Assembly: GCA_022510725.1 (NCBI GenBank)
Contig: JAFLSW010000022.1
Location: forward strand, 1-38,015
Direction of reading: 5' to 3'
Length of the DNA stretch: 38,015 bases
Origin: Lachnospiraceae bacterium
GTDB taxonomy: Bacteria > Bacillota > Clostridia > Lachnospirales > Lachnospiraceae
This document shows, piece by piece, positions 25,796 to 33,942 of the stretch. The notes under the pieces were generated by a model, which saw only the letters and a program-made list of their open reading frames with translations, was not told the origin of the DNA and ran no database searches. The number at the start of each line of letters is the position of its first letter. The stretch's first letter is position 1. The translations under genes were made by a program, and so were the position numbers.

Positions 25796-26857
25796 TTACT
25801 CTGCCGGAAAATATTTGTCATAAATATCAAAGAAGGTGCTGGTGGTAACCTGTTCATTATGGATCATAACCGTATTATTCCACAGTTCTTCGTTCAACTG
25901 GGTAATCTGACTGTCCACAAAGGTGCCATACACCTGATTAAAGGCTTCCTTTTTTCGCTGGGTTATGATCTTTTCCTTATTGGCATCGGTTTCCTTCCTG
26001 TCTAAGGTATTGACGCAATGAATAATATAATATCCGTTTTCTCCTTTCACGACCGGACTGACTTCATCCACAGCCAGATTAAAAGCGCATTCTTCTATGA
26101 CCGATTCCATCACACCCTTTCCAAAGGAACGGGTAATGGTCTTATCATCACTGTAGGACAGGGCAAGGGAAACAAAATCCTCTCCTTCATTCAGTCTTCT
26201 TATAATTTCTTCTCCCCGACTTTTCACGGCAGGATCCTCTTCCTCTGATCTTAAGAAGATCCAATCCACCGTTACGCTTCTTGCCTCATCATCGCTGATC
26301 TCCGGGTTGATGTCCCGGATGATATAAGCATACACTTTATGGGCGATCAAATATTCTCTGTATAACCGGATGATCAATTCTTCCGTCACACCCATAGACT
26401 CTATTTCTGCCCCATTTAAGGAATGGAAGTATTCTGCTGCCGCAAGCTGTACCTGGTTTTCTTCCTCCGCAGTCAGTTCAACCTGGTATTGCTGTGCTAA
26501 CAGATTCATGGTCTTGATCTGGGCGATCTTTGCCGCTACATTTTCCTTGACCCGGCTTTCCATGGAGCTTCCGTTTTCTGACACCTCCCAGATCTGTCTT
26601 CCGTATACCGATTCGTAACGGTTCTGAGTATTGGTAAAATATATCATAAATTCATCCAAATAACAGGAACTGCTGCCGATCCTGAACAGCTCATCCTTGG
26701 CAAAGCCTGTGGTCAGAACAATACGGGTGGATTCTCCGTTTTGGGCTTCCTGCTCTGTCTGTAACTCATCGGCCTGTCCGCAGCCTGTTAAAAGGATGCA
26801 GCTAAGCAGAAGGGACAAAAGCTGTATGGTCTTCTTCTCTCTATTTTTTAAAAGCAT
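25796..26857 (-). CDS. Lipid-anchored parvulin-type peptidyl-prolyl isomerase (PrsA/SurA-like)
   Basis: A 353-residue exported foldase. The signal peptide ends in the lipobox LLTGC (Cys26). A SurA-like N-terminal helical region (about 55-185) is followed by a rotamase domain (about 195-285; VDWIFLRSEEED, then EGEDFVSLALSYSDD and FNLAVDEVSPVVKGENGYYIIHC), which are parvulin hallmarks, and a C-terminal helical tail. It should assist folding of secreted proteins at the outer face of the membrane. The ATG follows AGGAG by eight bases; the frame opens 28 codons upstream inside the terminator region. There is no obvious own promoter: it lies beyond the tRNA-Trp terminator. Confidence 0.87.
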   Translation of the reverse strand: MLLKNREKKTIQLLSLLLSCILLTGCGQADELQTEQEAQNGESTRIVLTTGFAKDELFRIGSSSCYLDEFMIYFTNTQNRYESVYGRQIWEVSENGSSMESRVKENVAAKIAQIKTMNLLAQQYQVELTAEEENQVQLAAAEYFHSLNGAEIESMGVTEELIIRLYREYLIAHKVYAYIIRDINPEISDDEARSVTVDWIFLRSEEEDPAVKSRGEEIIRRLNEGEDFVSLALSYSDDKTITRSFGKGVMESVIEECAFNLAVDEVSPVVKGENGYYIIHCVNTLDRKETDANKEKIITQRKKEAFNQVYGTFVDSQITQLNEELWNNTVMIHNEQVTTSTFFDIYDKYFPAE

Positions 26858-26928
26858 ATTCGATACTCCTATCAAGCCGCTAACATTTTTTTCATAAAAC
26901 CGATGAAAACATGCTTCGGAAATAAAGA

Positions 26929-26960
26929 AAACCAGCGGCATAAATGATAGCTGCTGGTTT
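26929..26960 (-). terminator. Intrinsic terminator after tRNA-Trp
   Basis: Arms AAACCAGC (26929-26936) and GCTGGTTT (26953-26960) form an eight-base stem. On the minus strand it is followed by a T-rich exit, TTTTCTTTATTT. It begins four bases after the tRNA 3' end, so the tRNA appears to be a single-gene transcript. Confidence 0.75.
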
Positions 26961-26964
26961 CTGA

Positions 26965-27035
26965 CAGAGGAAGAGGGAATCGAACCCCCGTTAACGGTTT
27001 TGGAGACCGCCGCACTACCGCTGTACTATTCCTCT
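26965..27035 (-). tRNA. tRNA-Trp (anticodon CCA)
   Basis: The reverse strand folds as a full tRNA: acceptor AGAGGAA/TTCCTCT with discriminator G, D-arm GTAC/GTGC, anticodon arm GCGGT-CTCCAAA-ACCGT with CCA (tryptophan), four-base variable loop TAAC and T-arm GGGGG/CCCTC around TTCGATT. It is 71 bases, on the short side, and the 3' CCA is not encoded. Confidence 0.95.
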
Positions 27036-27069
27036 TTATCTAATTCGGCTTCGTTGGTTGCCGAAGTAG

Positions 27070-27099
27070 ATTATAGCACAAGGCACAACTATTATGCAA
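27070..27099 (-). promoter_or_regulatory. Promoter of tRNA-Trp
   Basis: On the minus strand TTGCAT (27094-27099), 18 bases, then a perfect TATAAT (27070-27075) preceded by TGC, an extended -10. The short leader before the tRNA contains a TTCGGC/GCCGAA hairpin. Confidence 0.75.
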
Positions 27100-27152
27100 G
27101 ACTTTTTATAAAATCCCATTTTTTCTCATATAAGAACCTTAAATCAGCATGA

Positions 27153-28946
27153 TCACCACCACTCACCCAGGTAATGGTATGTAGGATAAGCTGTATACCC
27201 TATCATATACTCGTTTTCCAATTCTTCCCACTCCTGTTCATCCAATACGATCACTTCGTTGTAGCCGATACCATCGGTCTCAGCAGTGGTCCGCGCTTTC
27301 AGCCTTGTGTTGATACCCGTATCATACCAGCAGATATATAAGGGCGACCATGCAAACTCCCCTTCTTCATTGATTTCAGCAAAGCTAAAGAGTCCCAGCT
27401 TTAAATCTTTCCCCTTGTTATAATTTCTTTTATAAACATAATCAAAAAAGAGCAGTCCGGATTTTCCGCCTTCGTGGAAGGGCGTAACATTTTTATTAAC
27501 ATTGGAATATACTATGTTGATACCCCCATCTTCATATTTCAGAATATAATACCGCCAATATTCATCCCAAAGATGCAGCTCTTCCAAACCGTCTCCATCT
27601 ACATCGCGATATAAAAATCGTCCCAGGTTTTGTCCACCCAACAGATCAACGCAAGACTCATGGGAGTCAGCCGTTTCCGACTGTCCCTCCAGAAATTCCT
27701 GATATGCTGCATTCTGTTTCTTTATCAGGTCTGCATCATTAAGCGTATTTTCCGTTATCTTTAATTCCATATGCTCCGCCCCGGCGCCATATCCGCTTAC
27801 ATACTCTATCAGACCTCTTCCCCTTTCCCAGACAAATCTTTCATAAAAGCCGGTTTCCACATAATTTTCCCAGCTTCTGTAATAACAAATATTACCCTGC
27901 ACGGAAATCCTTTCATGGAATCCTTTTTCTTCGGGATCCAATTTGTCTTCCATGGACTCGGACTGGCAGACAAGCTGTCCCTTACTGATGATTTCTTCTT
28001 CGCTCCAGCCGGTTATTCCTTCTGCGTCAATATCCCGAACCCGATAGATCGTATCTCCCTGTACATAAAAGAAGCCCAAGTGAAACCTGTCCCATCCCTG
28101 TCTGGCTCTGAAATCATATCGCTCACTGATATCAAATGCTTCATCAAACTTTATTTCATAAAGCTTTCCGTTGCCATAGTTTTTAATCAGATGGATATCC
28201 AGCTGTACCTTTACGGGCAGGTCATTGCCAAGAAACAAGTGTGCCATATTATAATCTTCTTTATCCGTACCCCGTGGAAAGAAATAGGCTTCACTGCTTG
28301 TTACTCTATCATCCCGCCAGGAAAGATCTATGTGGGACAGTCCCGTTGCCTTTGCAAGTCCCGCCAGGATATTGTGTCTGATGGCATCCTTATCTTCTTC
28401 ATACAACAATCCCGCATATCCGGGAATCGCATAAGGACTTGTTATCTCCCATTCATCTGCAGTCTCTTCACAAATCACTACTTCATCATCTTTCACCGTA
28501 TATGTTAGGGATGCAATATCCTCCTTATAGTTAGATACCGTTGCCAGCAATTCTCTCTGTCCATCCTGATCGATATCTGTCAATCCAAATTGAACAGAGG
28601 TATAGGGCGTATTATACTGCCACAAGTTTTCGTCCGCCAGCCAGTCATACTCTACATAGGGAAGCAGATCTTCATCCCAAACCACATCTTTTAAACGCCG
28701 TTCTGATAGGATAGGGGTAATGGCTTCTTCAATGCTATCTTTCTTGATGCCATATAACTTCTCCCGCGTCATTTCCTGTGTATCTTCTGCCGCTTCCTTT
28801 GTCTCTTCTGAAACTACTTCAGGCTCTTCTGCTTCTTCCACCTGGTTTTCCATGATCTCCCCGGTTGTCTCTTCCGTCGCACAGCCTGTCAACATCAAGG
28901 CTGTCATGGTGATCGCCAACAATAAACTTACTGCTTTTTTCTTCAT
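27153..28946 (-). CDS. Lipoprotein of unknown function with calcium-site-like loops
   Basis: A 597-residue exported lipoprotein. The signal peptide MKKKAVSLLLAITMTALM leads to lipobox LTGC (Cys22), then an acidic, low-complexity linker (about 24-62). Two short loops look like EF-hand-type calcium sites: DIDQDGQREL (124-133) and DVDGDGLEEL (448-457). The family is not recognised. The first 43 codons are almost identical at DNA level to those of the next gene upstream, while the bodies are only distantly alike (shared WDEDLLPY and DGQREL). The ATG used gives the same start as the paralogue; ATGs two and three codons upstream (28952, 28955) are possible, with AAAGGA just before. It is the last gene of the ten-gene block. 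Confidence 0.75.
   Translation of the reverse strand: MKKKAVSLLLAITMTALMLTGCATEETTGEIMENQVEEAEEPEVVSEETKEAAEDTQEMTREKLYGIKKDSIEEAITPILSERRLKDVVWDEDLLPYVEYDWLADENLWQYNTPYTSVQFGLTDIDQDGQRELLATVSNYKEDIASLTYTVKDDEVVICEETADEWEITSPYAIPGYAGLLYEEDKDAIRHNILAGLAKATGLSHIDLSWRDDRVTSSEAYFFPRGTDKEDYNMAHLFLGNDLPVKVQLDIHLIKNYGNGKLYEIKFDEAFDISERYDFRARQGWDRFHLGFFYVQGDTIYRVRDIDAEGITGWSEEEIISKGQLVCQSESMEDKLDPEEKGFHERISVQGNICYYRSWENYVETGFYERFVWERGRGLIEYVSGYGAGAEHMELKITENTLNDADLIKKQNAAYQEFLEGQSETADSHESCVDLLGGQNLGRFLYRDVDGDGLEELHLWDEYWRYYILKYEDGGINIVYSNVNKNVTPFHEGGKSGLLFFDYVYKRNYNKGKDLKLGLFSFAEINEEGEFAWSPLYICWYDTGINTRLKARTTAETDGIGYNEVIVLDEQEWEELENEYMIGYTAYPTYHYLGEWW
28819..28946 (-). repeat. 128-base direct repeat, copy A (start of the 597-residue lipoprotein gene)
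   Basis: Covers the signal peptide, lipobox and first linker codons. It matches the start of the upstream lipoprotein gene with about six mismatches in 128 bases by eye, much closer than the rest of the two genes. Confidence 0.85.
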
Positions 28947-28977
28947 ATTCATCATTTCCTTTATTCGCATCTTCCGC

Positions 28978-30063
28978 TTATTCTGCCTCCGCCAATCCTG
29001 CTGCAATGGCAAGTCCTGCCCGGATGTTGTATCTGACCGCCTCTTGATCCGCATCATAATATACACATACATCGCCTGAGACGATATAAGGGCTATACTC
29101 AAAAGTCACATCAATTTTTTCATAGTCTGCATATTGCTCTGATAAGAGCTGAATAAGGGCCGTATACTTTTTATCATCAACGACTCCCACATTATATTTT
29201 GGTATCATCCATTTATACAGCCCATCCGGATCATTGGTATAAACATATTTTTCCCCTACCACTTCTTTCCAGCCGTTACCATTTTTTTCTATCCAATAGC
29301 TATAAGTACATTCATCATCATAACCTTCGTACATCGTACCAAATGCAGGGATATAAGTGATCTGTTCATTGTCATAAACAGATTCAAACAGATAATAGCC
29401 GCCATAATTGCCATGAAGATCACCATATCCGTAGCTTATAAGCCTATATCGGCCGTCAGGATCCTTATATACATCAAAAAGATCTTCCGGAAAATAGGGA
29501 ATGGCTTTTACATTATCGGCCACATCATAGCGGATCATCGATGCCAAAGTTTCTCCACAGAATACTACTTTCCCATCTATTACTGTATAAATATAGGTAA
29601 TACCCGGTTCTCTGTGGTCGGACAAAGTTATCGTCAATTCTCTCTGCCCGTCCTCATTTAGGTCAGCCAGGGAAAATTCCGCATAAGAAAGAGTCAGGGT
29701 ACCGATCCATAACCCCTCTTCCTCAAGCCAATCATACTTCAGATAAGGAAGCAGGTCTTCGTCCCAATCTATATTTTCCATCACTTCTTCAGATAGGATT
29801 GGCTCTGTTCGCCTTATGATAGCATCTCGATAATCCTCATATATGCTTTCCTGCCATTCTTCCTTCGTCCATTCCACAGCTTCTTTCTCTTCTTCCGACT
29901 CTGCTGCGGCTTCCTCTATCTCTTCCGGAATCACCTCAGGCTCTTCTGTTTCTTCCACCTGATTTTCCATGATCTCCCTTGTTGTCTCTCCCGTCGCACA
30001 GCCTGTCAACATTAAGGCTGTCATGGTGATCGCCAACAATAAACTTACTGCTTTTTTCTTCAT
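28978..30063 (-). CDS. Lipoprotein of unknown function, mosaic paralogue of the downstream gene
   Basis: A 361-residue exported lipoprotein with the same signal peptide and lipobox (Cys22) as its neighbour, an acidic linker (about 38-70), and a related region with WDEDLLPYLKYDWL and a calcium-site-like loop DLNEDGQREL (134-143). About 150 residues absent from the neighbour follow, rich in Tyr and Gly. It ends with a short segment, about 325-361 (SPYIVSGD to AVRYNIRAGL), similar to residues 169-200 of the neighbour, where it stops abruptly. It could be an intact short form or a copy truncated relative to the 597-residue gene. Spacing to the neighbours is 31 and 19 bases. The start is at the signal peptide; the ribosome site (GGGA) is weak. 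Confidence 0.72.
   Translation of the reverse strand: MKKKAVSLLLAITMTALMLTGCATGETTREIMENQVEETEEPEVIPEEIEEAAAESEEEKEAVEWTKEEWQESIYEDYRDAIIRRTEPILSEEVMENIDWDEDLLPYLKYDWLEEEGLWIGTLTLSYAEFSLADLNEDGQRELTITLSDHREPGITYIYTVIDGKVVFCGETLASMIRYDVADNVKAIPYFPEDLFDVYKDPDGRYRLISYGYGDLHGNYGGYYLFESVYDNEQITYIPAFGTMYEGYDDECTYSYWIEKNGNGWKEVVGEKYVYTNDPDGLYKWMIPKYNVGVVDDKKYTALIQLLSEQYADYEKIDVTFEYSPYIVSGDVCVYYDADQEAVRYNIRAGLAIAAGLAEAE
29936..30063 (-). repeat. 128-base direct repeat, copy B (start of the 361-residue lipoprotein gene)
   Basis: Partner of the copy starting at 28819. The near-identity ends where the acidic linkers diverge, as expected after recent gene conversion or a recent 5' duplication. Confidence 0.85.
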
Positions 30064-30082
30064 TTTCACTTTTCCCATTCTC

Positions 30083-31504
30083 TCAATGTGCACTTATCCA
30101 AACTACCAGCACCGTCATGATGACCGCTGTTACCGCAAAAAAGCATGCCACCTTTGCCAAAGGAAGCATCTTCCTTTGAGCAATGATATCCAATTGGGGC
30201 AGTGAGGTTAACTCCTCTTTTGCCATGGCTGCATATATGGTATCGCCGCCCCATTTAACGGCAAAATTAAATTCCTTCACGGCTTCCTCTTCATTTCCCA
30301 GATTTTTATGGCAAATGCCTGCAAAATATGCATTCCCTACCTGGTCATAAGCGTATCCTGTTGCTGTTTCGATCATTTTTATTGCTTCTTCCCATTTTTC
30401 ATCCAGCAAAGCAGTATAGAAAGCAATGAACCGTTCCCGCCTTTGATTTAGCTTTTGTGCGGCTTCCAGCATTTTTGAAAGTTTATTCAGTTCTTCCCTA
30501 CAGCCCAAGGCATCATTCTGGAAATATCGATATATCACTTTTTTCCTGGAAAATTCCATTTCTTGTCTATTGGTAGGATTCGGCATGCTTTCCAGTATTT
30601 GGATCTGAACGGCACTTTCCTCATACATCCCCAATCTAAGATAGATATCCAGGGCATTCATATGGATATGAAAGCTTTCAATCCTGTTCTGTCTCATTCT
30701 CCTGTTTTCCATATCCACACGATAAGGTGTTATGAAACATCGATCTTCTTGTAGAACCATATGGCTGAAGCTGCATGCCAGGAAAGCGGAAAATCCTGCT
30801 ATCAATACCGATATCATCTCTATAAAGAACAGTGGAATGCTTTTCGCGGAAAAGATCATATCCCATCCCCATATCACATAGAAAAGAGAAATACATACGC
30901 CTAATACTATTTTTCCATTTCCCAAGCCGGATGGACTTCTTCCTGCTTCATTTAATTTTCTTTGTATGATCAGTCTTTTTTCCTCAGGCGTATAAGCCAG
31001 CATTTTTTCAAGAAATTCATTCCAGTTCCCTTCAATAAAAGAATCTTTTGGAAACCTGATGGTAAAATATTTGTTTTTTTCTCTTTTATATGTAAAATAA
31101 ACTTCTTCCTCTGTTTCTCCGAATTCACCTATGGCAGAAAAGGGAATGACCCATTGCTCATGTTTTCCTTCCCAATTTCTTAACACCACATTTTGATCCG
31201 CCCACATCTCCACATACCAATGACCGCCTATTTGTGCCGCCATGCCCGTATTATACCTTGATCTTATACGAATTCGTTTGAAGAAAAGGACAAAAGCAAT
31301 CAGCAGGATTGTGTATATGATCATGAGAACAGTAAGAATTTTTGAAGTCTCATACAAGCTCAAAAAACGATACAGCAAAAGCAAAAGTATGATAGATATA
31401 ATAATGATCTTGTTTTTCCTCGCTGATCTGGATAGATCGCTTACCAATCCCTTTCTATGCTTTTTTACCTTATCCCAGGTCATTTCCGTTTTACAGTAGA
31501 CCAT
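30083..31504 (-). CDS. Membrane protein with PH-like (YcxB-type) domain and TPR-like repeats
   Basis: A 473-residue protein of unknown role. Two helices (about 33-50 and 55-75) precede a PH-like domain of YcxB type (about 92-172: HEQWVIPFSAIGEFGETEEEV, then FTIRFPKDSF). Two more helices follow (about 197-215 and 224-248). A TPR-like helical stretch (about 270-430) includes LDEKWEEAIKMIE, NAYFAGICHKNLGNEEEA and KEFNFAVKWGGDT, and the last helix (about 450-470) is C-terminal. The ATG follows AGAGGAG. The TPR part shares a signature with the protein ending at 33940. A scaffold or sensor at the inner membrane face is a reasonable guess only. Confidence 0.7.
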   Translation of the reverse strand: MVYCKTEMTWDKVKKHRKGLVSDLSRSARKNKIIIISIILLLLLYRFLSLYETSKILTVLMIIYTILLIAFVLFFKRIRIRSRYNTGMAAQIGGHWYVEMWADQNVVLRNWEGKHEQWVIPFSAIGEFGETEEEVYFTYKREKNKYFTIRFPKDSFIEGNWNEFLEKMLAYTPEEKRLIIQRKLNEAGRSPSGLGNGKIVLGVCISLFYVIWGWDMIFSAKSIPLFFIEMISVLIAGFSAFLACSFSHMVLQEDRCFITPYRVDMENRRMRQNRIESFHIHMNALDIYLRLGMYEESAVQIQILESMPNPTNRQEMEFSRKKVIYRYFQNDALGCREELNKLSKMLEAAQKLNQRRERFIAFYTALLDEKWEEAIKMIETATGYAYDQVGNAYFAGICHKNLGNEEEAVKEFNFAVKWGGDTIYAAMAKEELTSLPQLDIIAQRKMLPLAKVACFFAVTAVIMTVLVVWISAH

Positions 31505-31526
31505 TCTTTCTCCTCTTTCTATATGG

Positions 31527-32729
31527 CTATGCATCGTATCTGCTGTGCATCAGATAGATCCATATGATATCGATATCATCATCAAAGGATAAGAAGCCAT
31601 CGTGAAACCAGCCCCATATGCGGACGATATCATCCAAGATCCATATCCGATCCTTATACTTACCCACATTGGCAAGGACACATCTGCCCTCTGTAAGCTG
31701 CACATCTCCCTGCAGCTTCTTTCGATAGACTTCTCCGTATAGGGCACTTATTTCCACCAAAAGATCCGATGCTTCTTCAAATCCTTTATCCCTGTTTTCA
31801 TAAAGAAGCCCTATGATACTTCTTAGACCCTTTAACCCCAAGGGCTCAAAGCCATATTTTTCAGGCCCTTTTTTTATTATGCTTTCAAAGGAATCATAAA
31901 GCTTTGCATCCATTTCAACGCTAGGAAGCCGGATATTTTTGTACTGTAAGTAAGATAGAAACTGCCCCTCCAGATCAGTTCCTTCCTCCAAAGAACGGGA
32001 ACCGGAATGAAAACCCGCCCATAGCTCCACCACGAGATCCAACGGTTTCAAATGATATTCATACCTTGTAAATGCTATACGCAAGGTCCCTTCTTTATCT
32101 GCAAACTCTGCTTCCCATCCGGGCTCATAACCATAGACCGCTATATACATTGCTGCCATTTCCACCAGGAAGTCTTTTACTTCCTCAAAGTTCTTATCCT
32201 TCTTTTCATAAATAAGCCCTTCTATGCTTTGTATGCCCTCTATGCCTTTTAAGGTAACTTCATATTTCTTATCCGCTTCTGCCAAGATCCTGTCATAGCA
32301 TTCATAAAGCCTTTCACCCATTTCAGGAGTGGCTTTTATCATGACGATTTCTTTTGACTTCGGCTTCGGCACACTCATCTGCTCCAATATTGTAAGTCCA
32401 TATTGATGCACCAGCTCTGCAAATTCCTGCATCAGCTCGGTAAATTCCTCTGCCGTCTCATAATACCAATATCGCTTTTTCTTATATTCTTTTATAAAAT
32501 CTCCCAGTCCCCGAATGCTCCAGCCGGTCCTGCCTGTTGCAAACAGCAGTTCTAACCGTTGTTCCAGGCGAGAGACTTTACTGATCTTGATTTGTTGCAG
32601 GATGCCGTCCTTTTCTCTGGAAAAAATATACTCTCCTCCCTTTTCGCCTTCATAGGAAAAGCCTTCCTTCTTTACTGCCTCTCCAAAATACTGTTTGACC
32701 AGTTTTACCTTTCCAAACCTTACTGCCAA
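31527..32729 (-). CDS. Unrecognised soluble protein with an internal duplication
   Basis: A 400-residue protein without signal or membrane segment. Residues 1-120 form a separate N-terminal part. Residues 135-262 and 270-396 are two copies of one domain. Aligned stretches are KGIEGIQSIEGLIYEKKDKN / KGLRSIIGLLYENRDKG, then FEEVKDFLVEMAA / FEEASDLLVEISA, and LDLVVELWAGFHSG / LDDIVRIWGWFHDG. I do not recognise the domain; the N-terminal part faintly recalls DUF4304, not enough to assign it. The start is probably TTG, as no ATG lies suitably placed, and the ribosome site is weak. It lies in the tight block, 16 and 22 bases from its neighbours. Confidence 0.7.
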   Translation of the reverse strand: MAVRFGKVKLVKQYFGEAVKKEGFSYEGEKGGEYIFSREKDGILQQIKISKVSRLEQRLELLFATGRTGWSIRGLGDFIKEYKKKRYWYYETAEEFTELMQEFAELVHQYGLTILEQMSVPKPKSKEIVMIKATPEMGERLYECYDRILAEADKKYEVTLKGIEGIQSIEGLIYEKKDKNFEEVKDFLVEMAAMYIAVYGYEPGWEAEFADKEGTLRIAFTRYEYHLKPLDLVVELWAGFHSGSRSLEEGTDLEGQFLSYLQYKNIRLPSVEMDAKLYDSFESIIKKGPEKYGFEPLGLKGLRSIIGLLYENRDKGFEEASDLLVEISALYGEVYRKKLQGDVQLTEGRCVLANVGKYKDRIWILDDIVRIWGWFHDGFLSFDDDIDIIWIYLMHSRYDA

Positions 32730-32745
32730 TCTTTATTTCACCCTC

Positions 32746-33240
32746 TCACTGTATCAACTGCGCAACAAAATCCCAAAACTCCTTGGCATCTTCCTCACTT
32801 ATCCTGTATCCGTTGGGATAATGCCCGCCTTCGGTTAACATGATTTGGTCACCGTAAATCAAACAATATCCTAATTTGCTTTCGCTATAATCGGATGCAT
32901 AAGTTACTCTAAAATGGGCAGATGGCTCATATAAATCTTTAACACCCCAAGGCGATATTCTTTTCCCCTTTAGATTTTCCAACGCCTCGATCAAAGCTTG
33001 CATATCTTCTGCATCTGTGATCTCTATTTCAAGCAATTTATCTCCATATCCATAATAATCGATCTCTATCATTTCCACCTCATCCGCTGATCCCACTTTA
33101 ATGGGCTTATATTTGATCTGGAAATATAGTTCCACACCTAAATTCAGCAACAACAAAAACACAAAAAGTCCAATGATGATACGGCAGATGATCTGCAAGA
33201 TTTTTAAAAATAAATTTTTCTTTTTCTTCTCCTGTTCCAT
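32746..33240 (-). CDS. Small single-pass membrane protein of unknown function
   Basis: A 164-residue protein: a short Lys-rich cytoplasmic start (MEQEKKKK), one hydrophobic helix (about 15-35) and an outside domain of about 125 residues with IEIDYYGYGDKLLEIEIT and LIYGDQIMLTEGGHYPNGY. The family is not recognised. The third residue of the longest frame is taken as the start because GAGGA precedes it by six bases. The start region resembles that of the neighbouring gene (see the repeat at 33231). Confidence 0.65.
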   Translation of the reverse strand: MEQEKKKKNLFLKILQIICRIIIGLFVFLLLLNLGVELYFQIKYKPIKVGSADEVEMIEIDYYGYGDKLLEIEITDAEDMQALIEALENLKGKRISPWGVKDLYEPSAHFRVTYASDYSESKLGYCLIYGDQIMLTEGGHYPNGYRISEEDAKEFWDFVAQLIQ

Positions 33241-33261
33241 ATCCATTCCTCTTTATTTTTA
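33231..33261 (-). repeat. 31-base shared translation-start segment, copy A
   Basis: The ribosome site and first codons (MEQE) of this gene match those of the next gene upstream (33912-33942) at 27 of 31 bases by eye. Beyond it the genes are unrelated in sequence. It supports the chosen starts of both genes. Confidence 0.7.
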
Positions 33262-33921
33262 TTGGTCGCTGACACTTTCCCTCTCATTCACCAATTCCGG
33301 ATGCTTTGTAATATATCTATATTTAAATATATTGCTAATGTCCATCACAGATAAAAAAGCAAGACAAGATGTTGCCGTACACAATAGTGCTCTTAGCGTA
33401 TCTACCGGACTTAGATCACTTGTAAATACCCTTGGTAAAGAGCTGCCAAAACTGGATACGATCACAACAGTAATGAGCGGCCTCATTCTTTTTATGTCTG
33501 TGATAGTTTGCCTTTTGCATGCATTCATCACCAAACCGCCCACAATGAAGACAACATATGCAGAACCAAGGAGCGTACTGATCAGATAGACAGGATGATC
33601 CTTGATCCGGTCAGGGTATGGATGTAAAAGTTCTAATGTATCAAGCACAAATAGATAAGTAAAGCAGCTTGCCATTATGCCTTTATGTAATATATAGGAA
33701 ACGCCCTGAATTGCAGATTTTTCCTTTAGCCTGATAACAGAAATAAAGTAGATAACAGCAGGAAAAAAGCTGATCATAAAAAACAACACCTTATTATCTT
33801 CCAAAACAAACAACGGCATGGAACACAGGATAAGCAAAACATCTATCCCGAAACACCCGACCAAAGATATCCTTTTATCCATTCCTTTTAACATATATTT
33901 TCTAAATTCTTCCTGTTCCAT
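33259..33921 (-). CDS. Multi-pass membrane protein of unknown function
   Basis: A 220-residue protein, mostly membrane: about five hydrophobic helices (near 18-38, 43-62, 76-94, 110-132 and 147-162) with a final hydrophobic stretch near 175-195. No family motif is recognised. GAGGGA lies ahead of the ATG. It sits 18 bases from both neighbours in the block. Confidence 0.65.
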   Translation of the reverse strand: MEQEEFRKYMLKGMDKRISLVGCFGIDVLLILCSMPLFVLEDNKVLFFMISFFPAVIYFISVIRLKEKSAIQGVSYILHKGIMASCFTYLFVLDTLELLHPYPDRIKDHPVYLISTLLGSAYVVFIVGGLVMNACKRQTITDIKRMRPLITVVIVSSFGSSLPRVFTSDLSPVDTLRALLCTATSCLAFLSVMDISNIFKYRYITKHPELVNERESVSDQ

Positions 33922-33942
33922 ATAGATCCCTCTTCATTTTTA
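33912..33942 (-). repeat. 31-base shared translation-start segment, copy B
   Basis: Partner of the segment at 33231; spans the start codon, ribosome site and the short T/A-rich stretch upstream. Confidence 0.7.

Noticed and set aside
27771-28508. Plus-strand open frame of 245 codons
   Set aside because: It is antisense to the 597-residue lipoprotein gene, which has a signal peptide, lipobox and operon context.
28978-29102. Upstream extension of the 597-residue lipoprotein frame into the previous gene
   Set aside because: The frame is open, but the signal peptide and ribosome site place the start at about 28946-28955; the extension has no signal and overlaps another gene.
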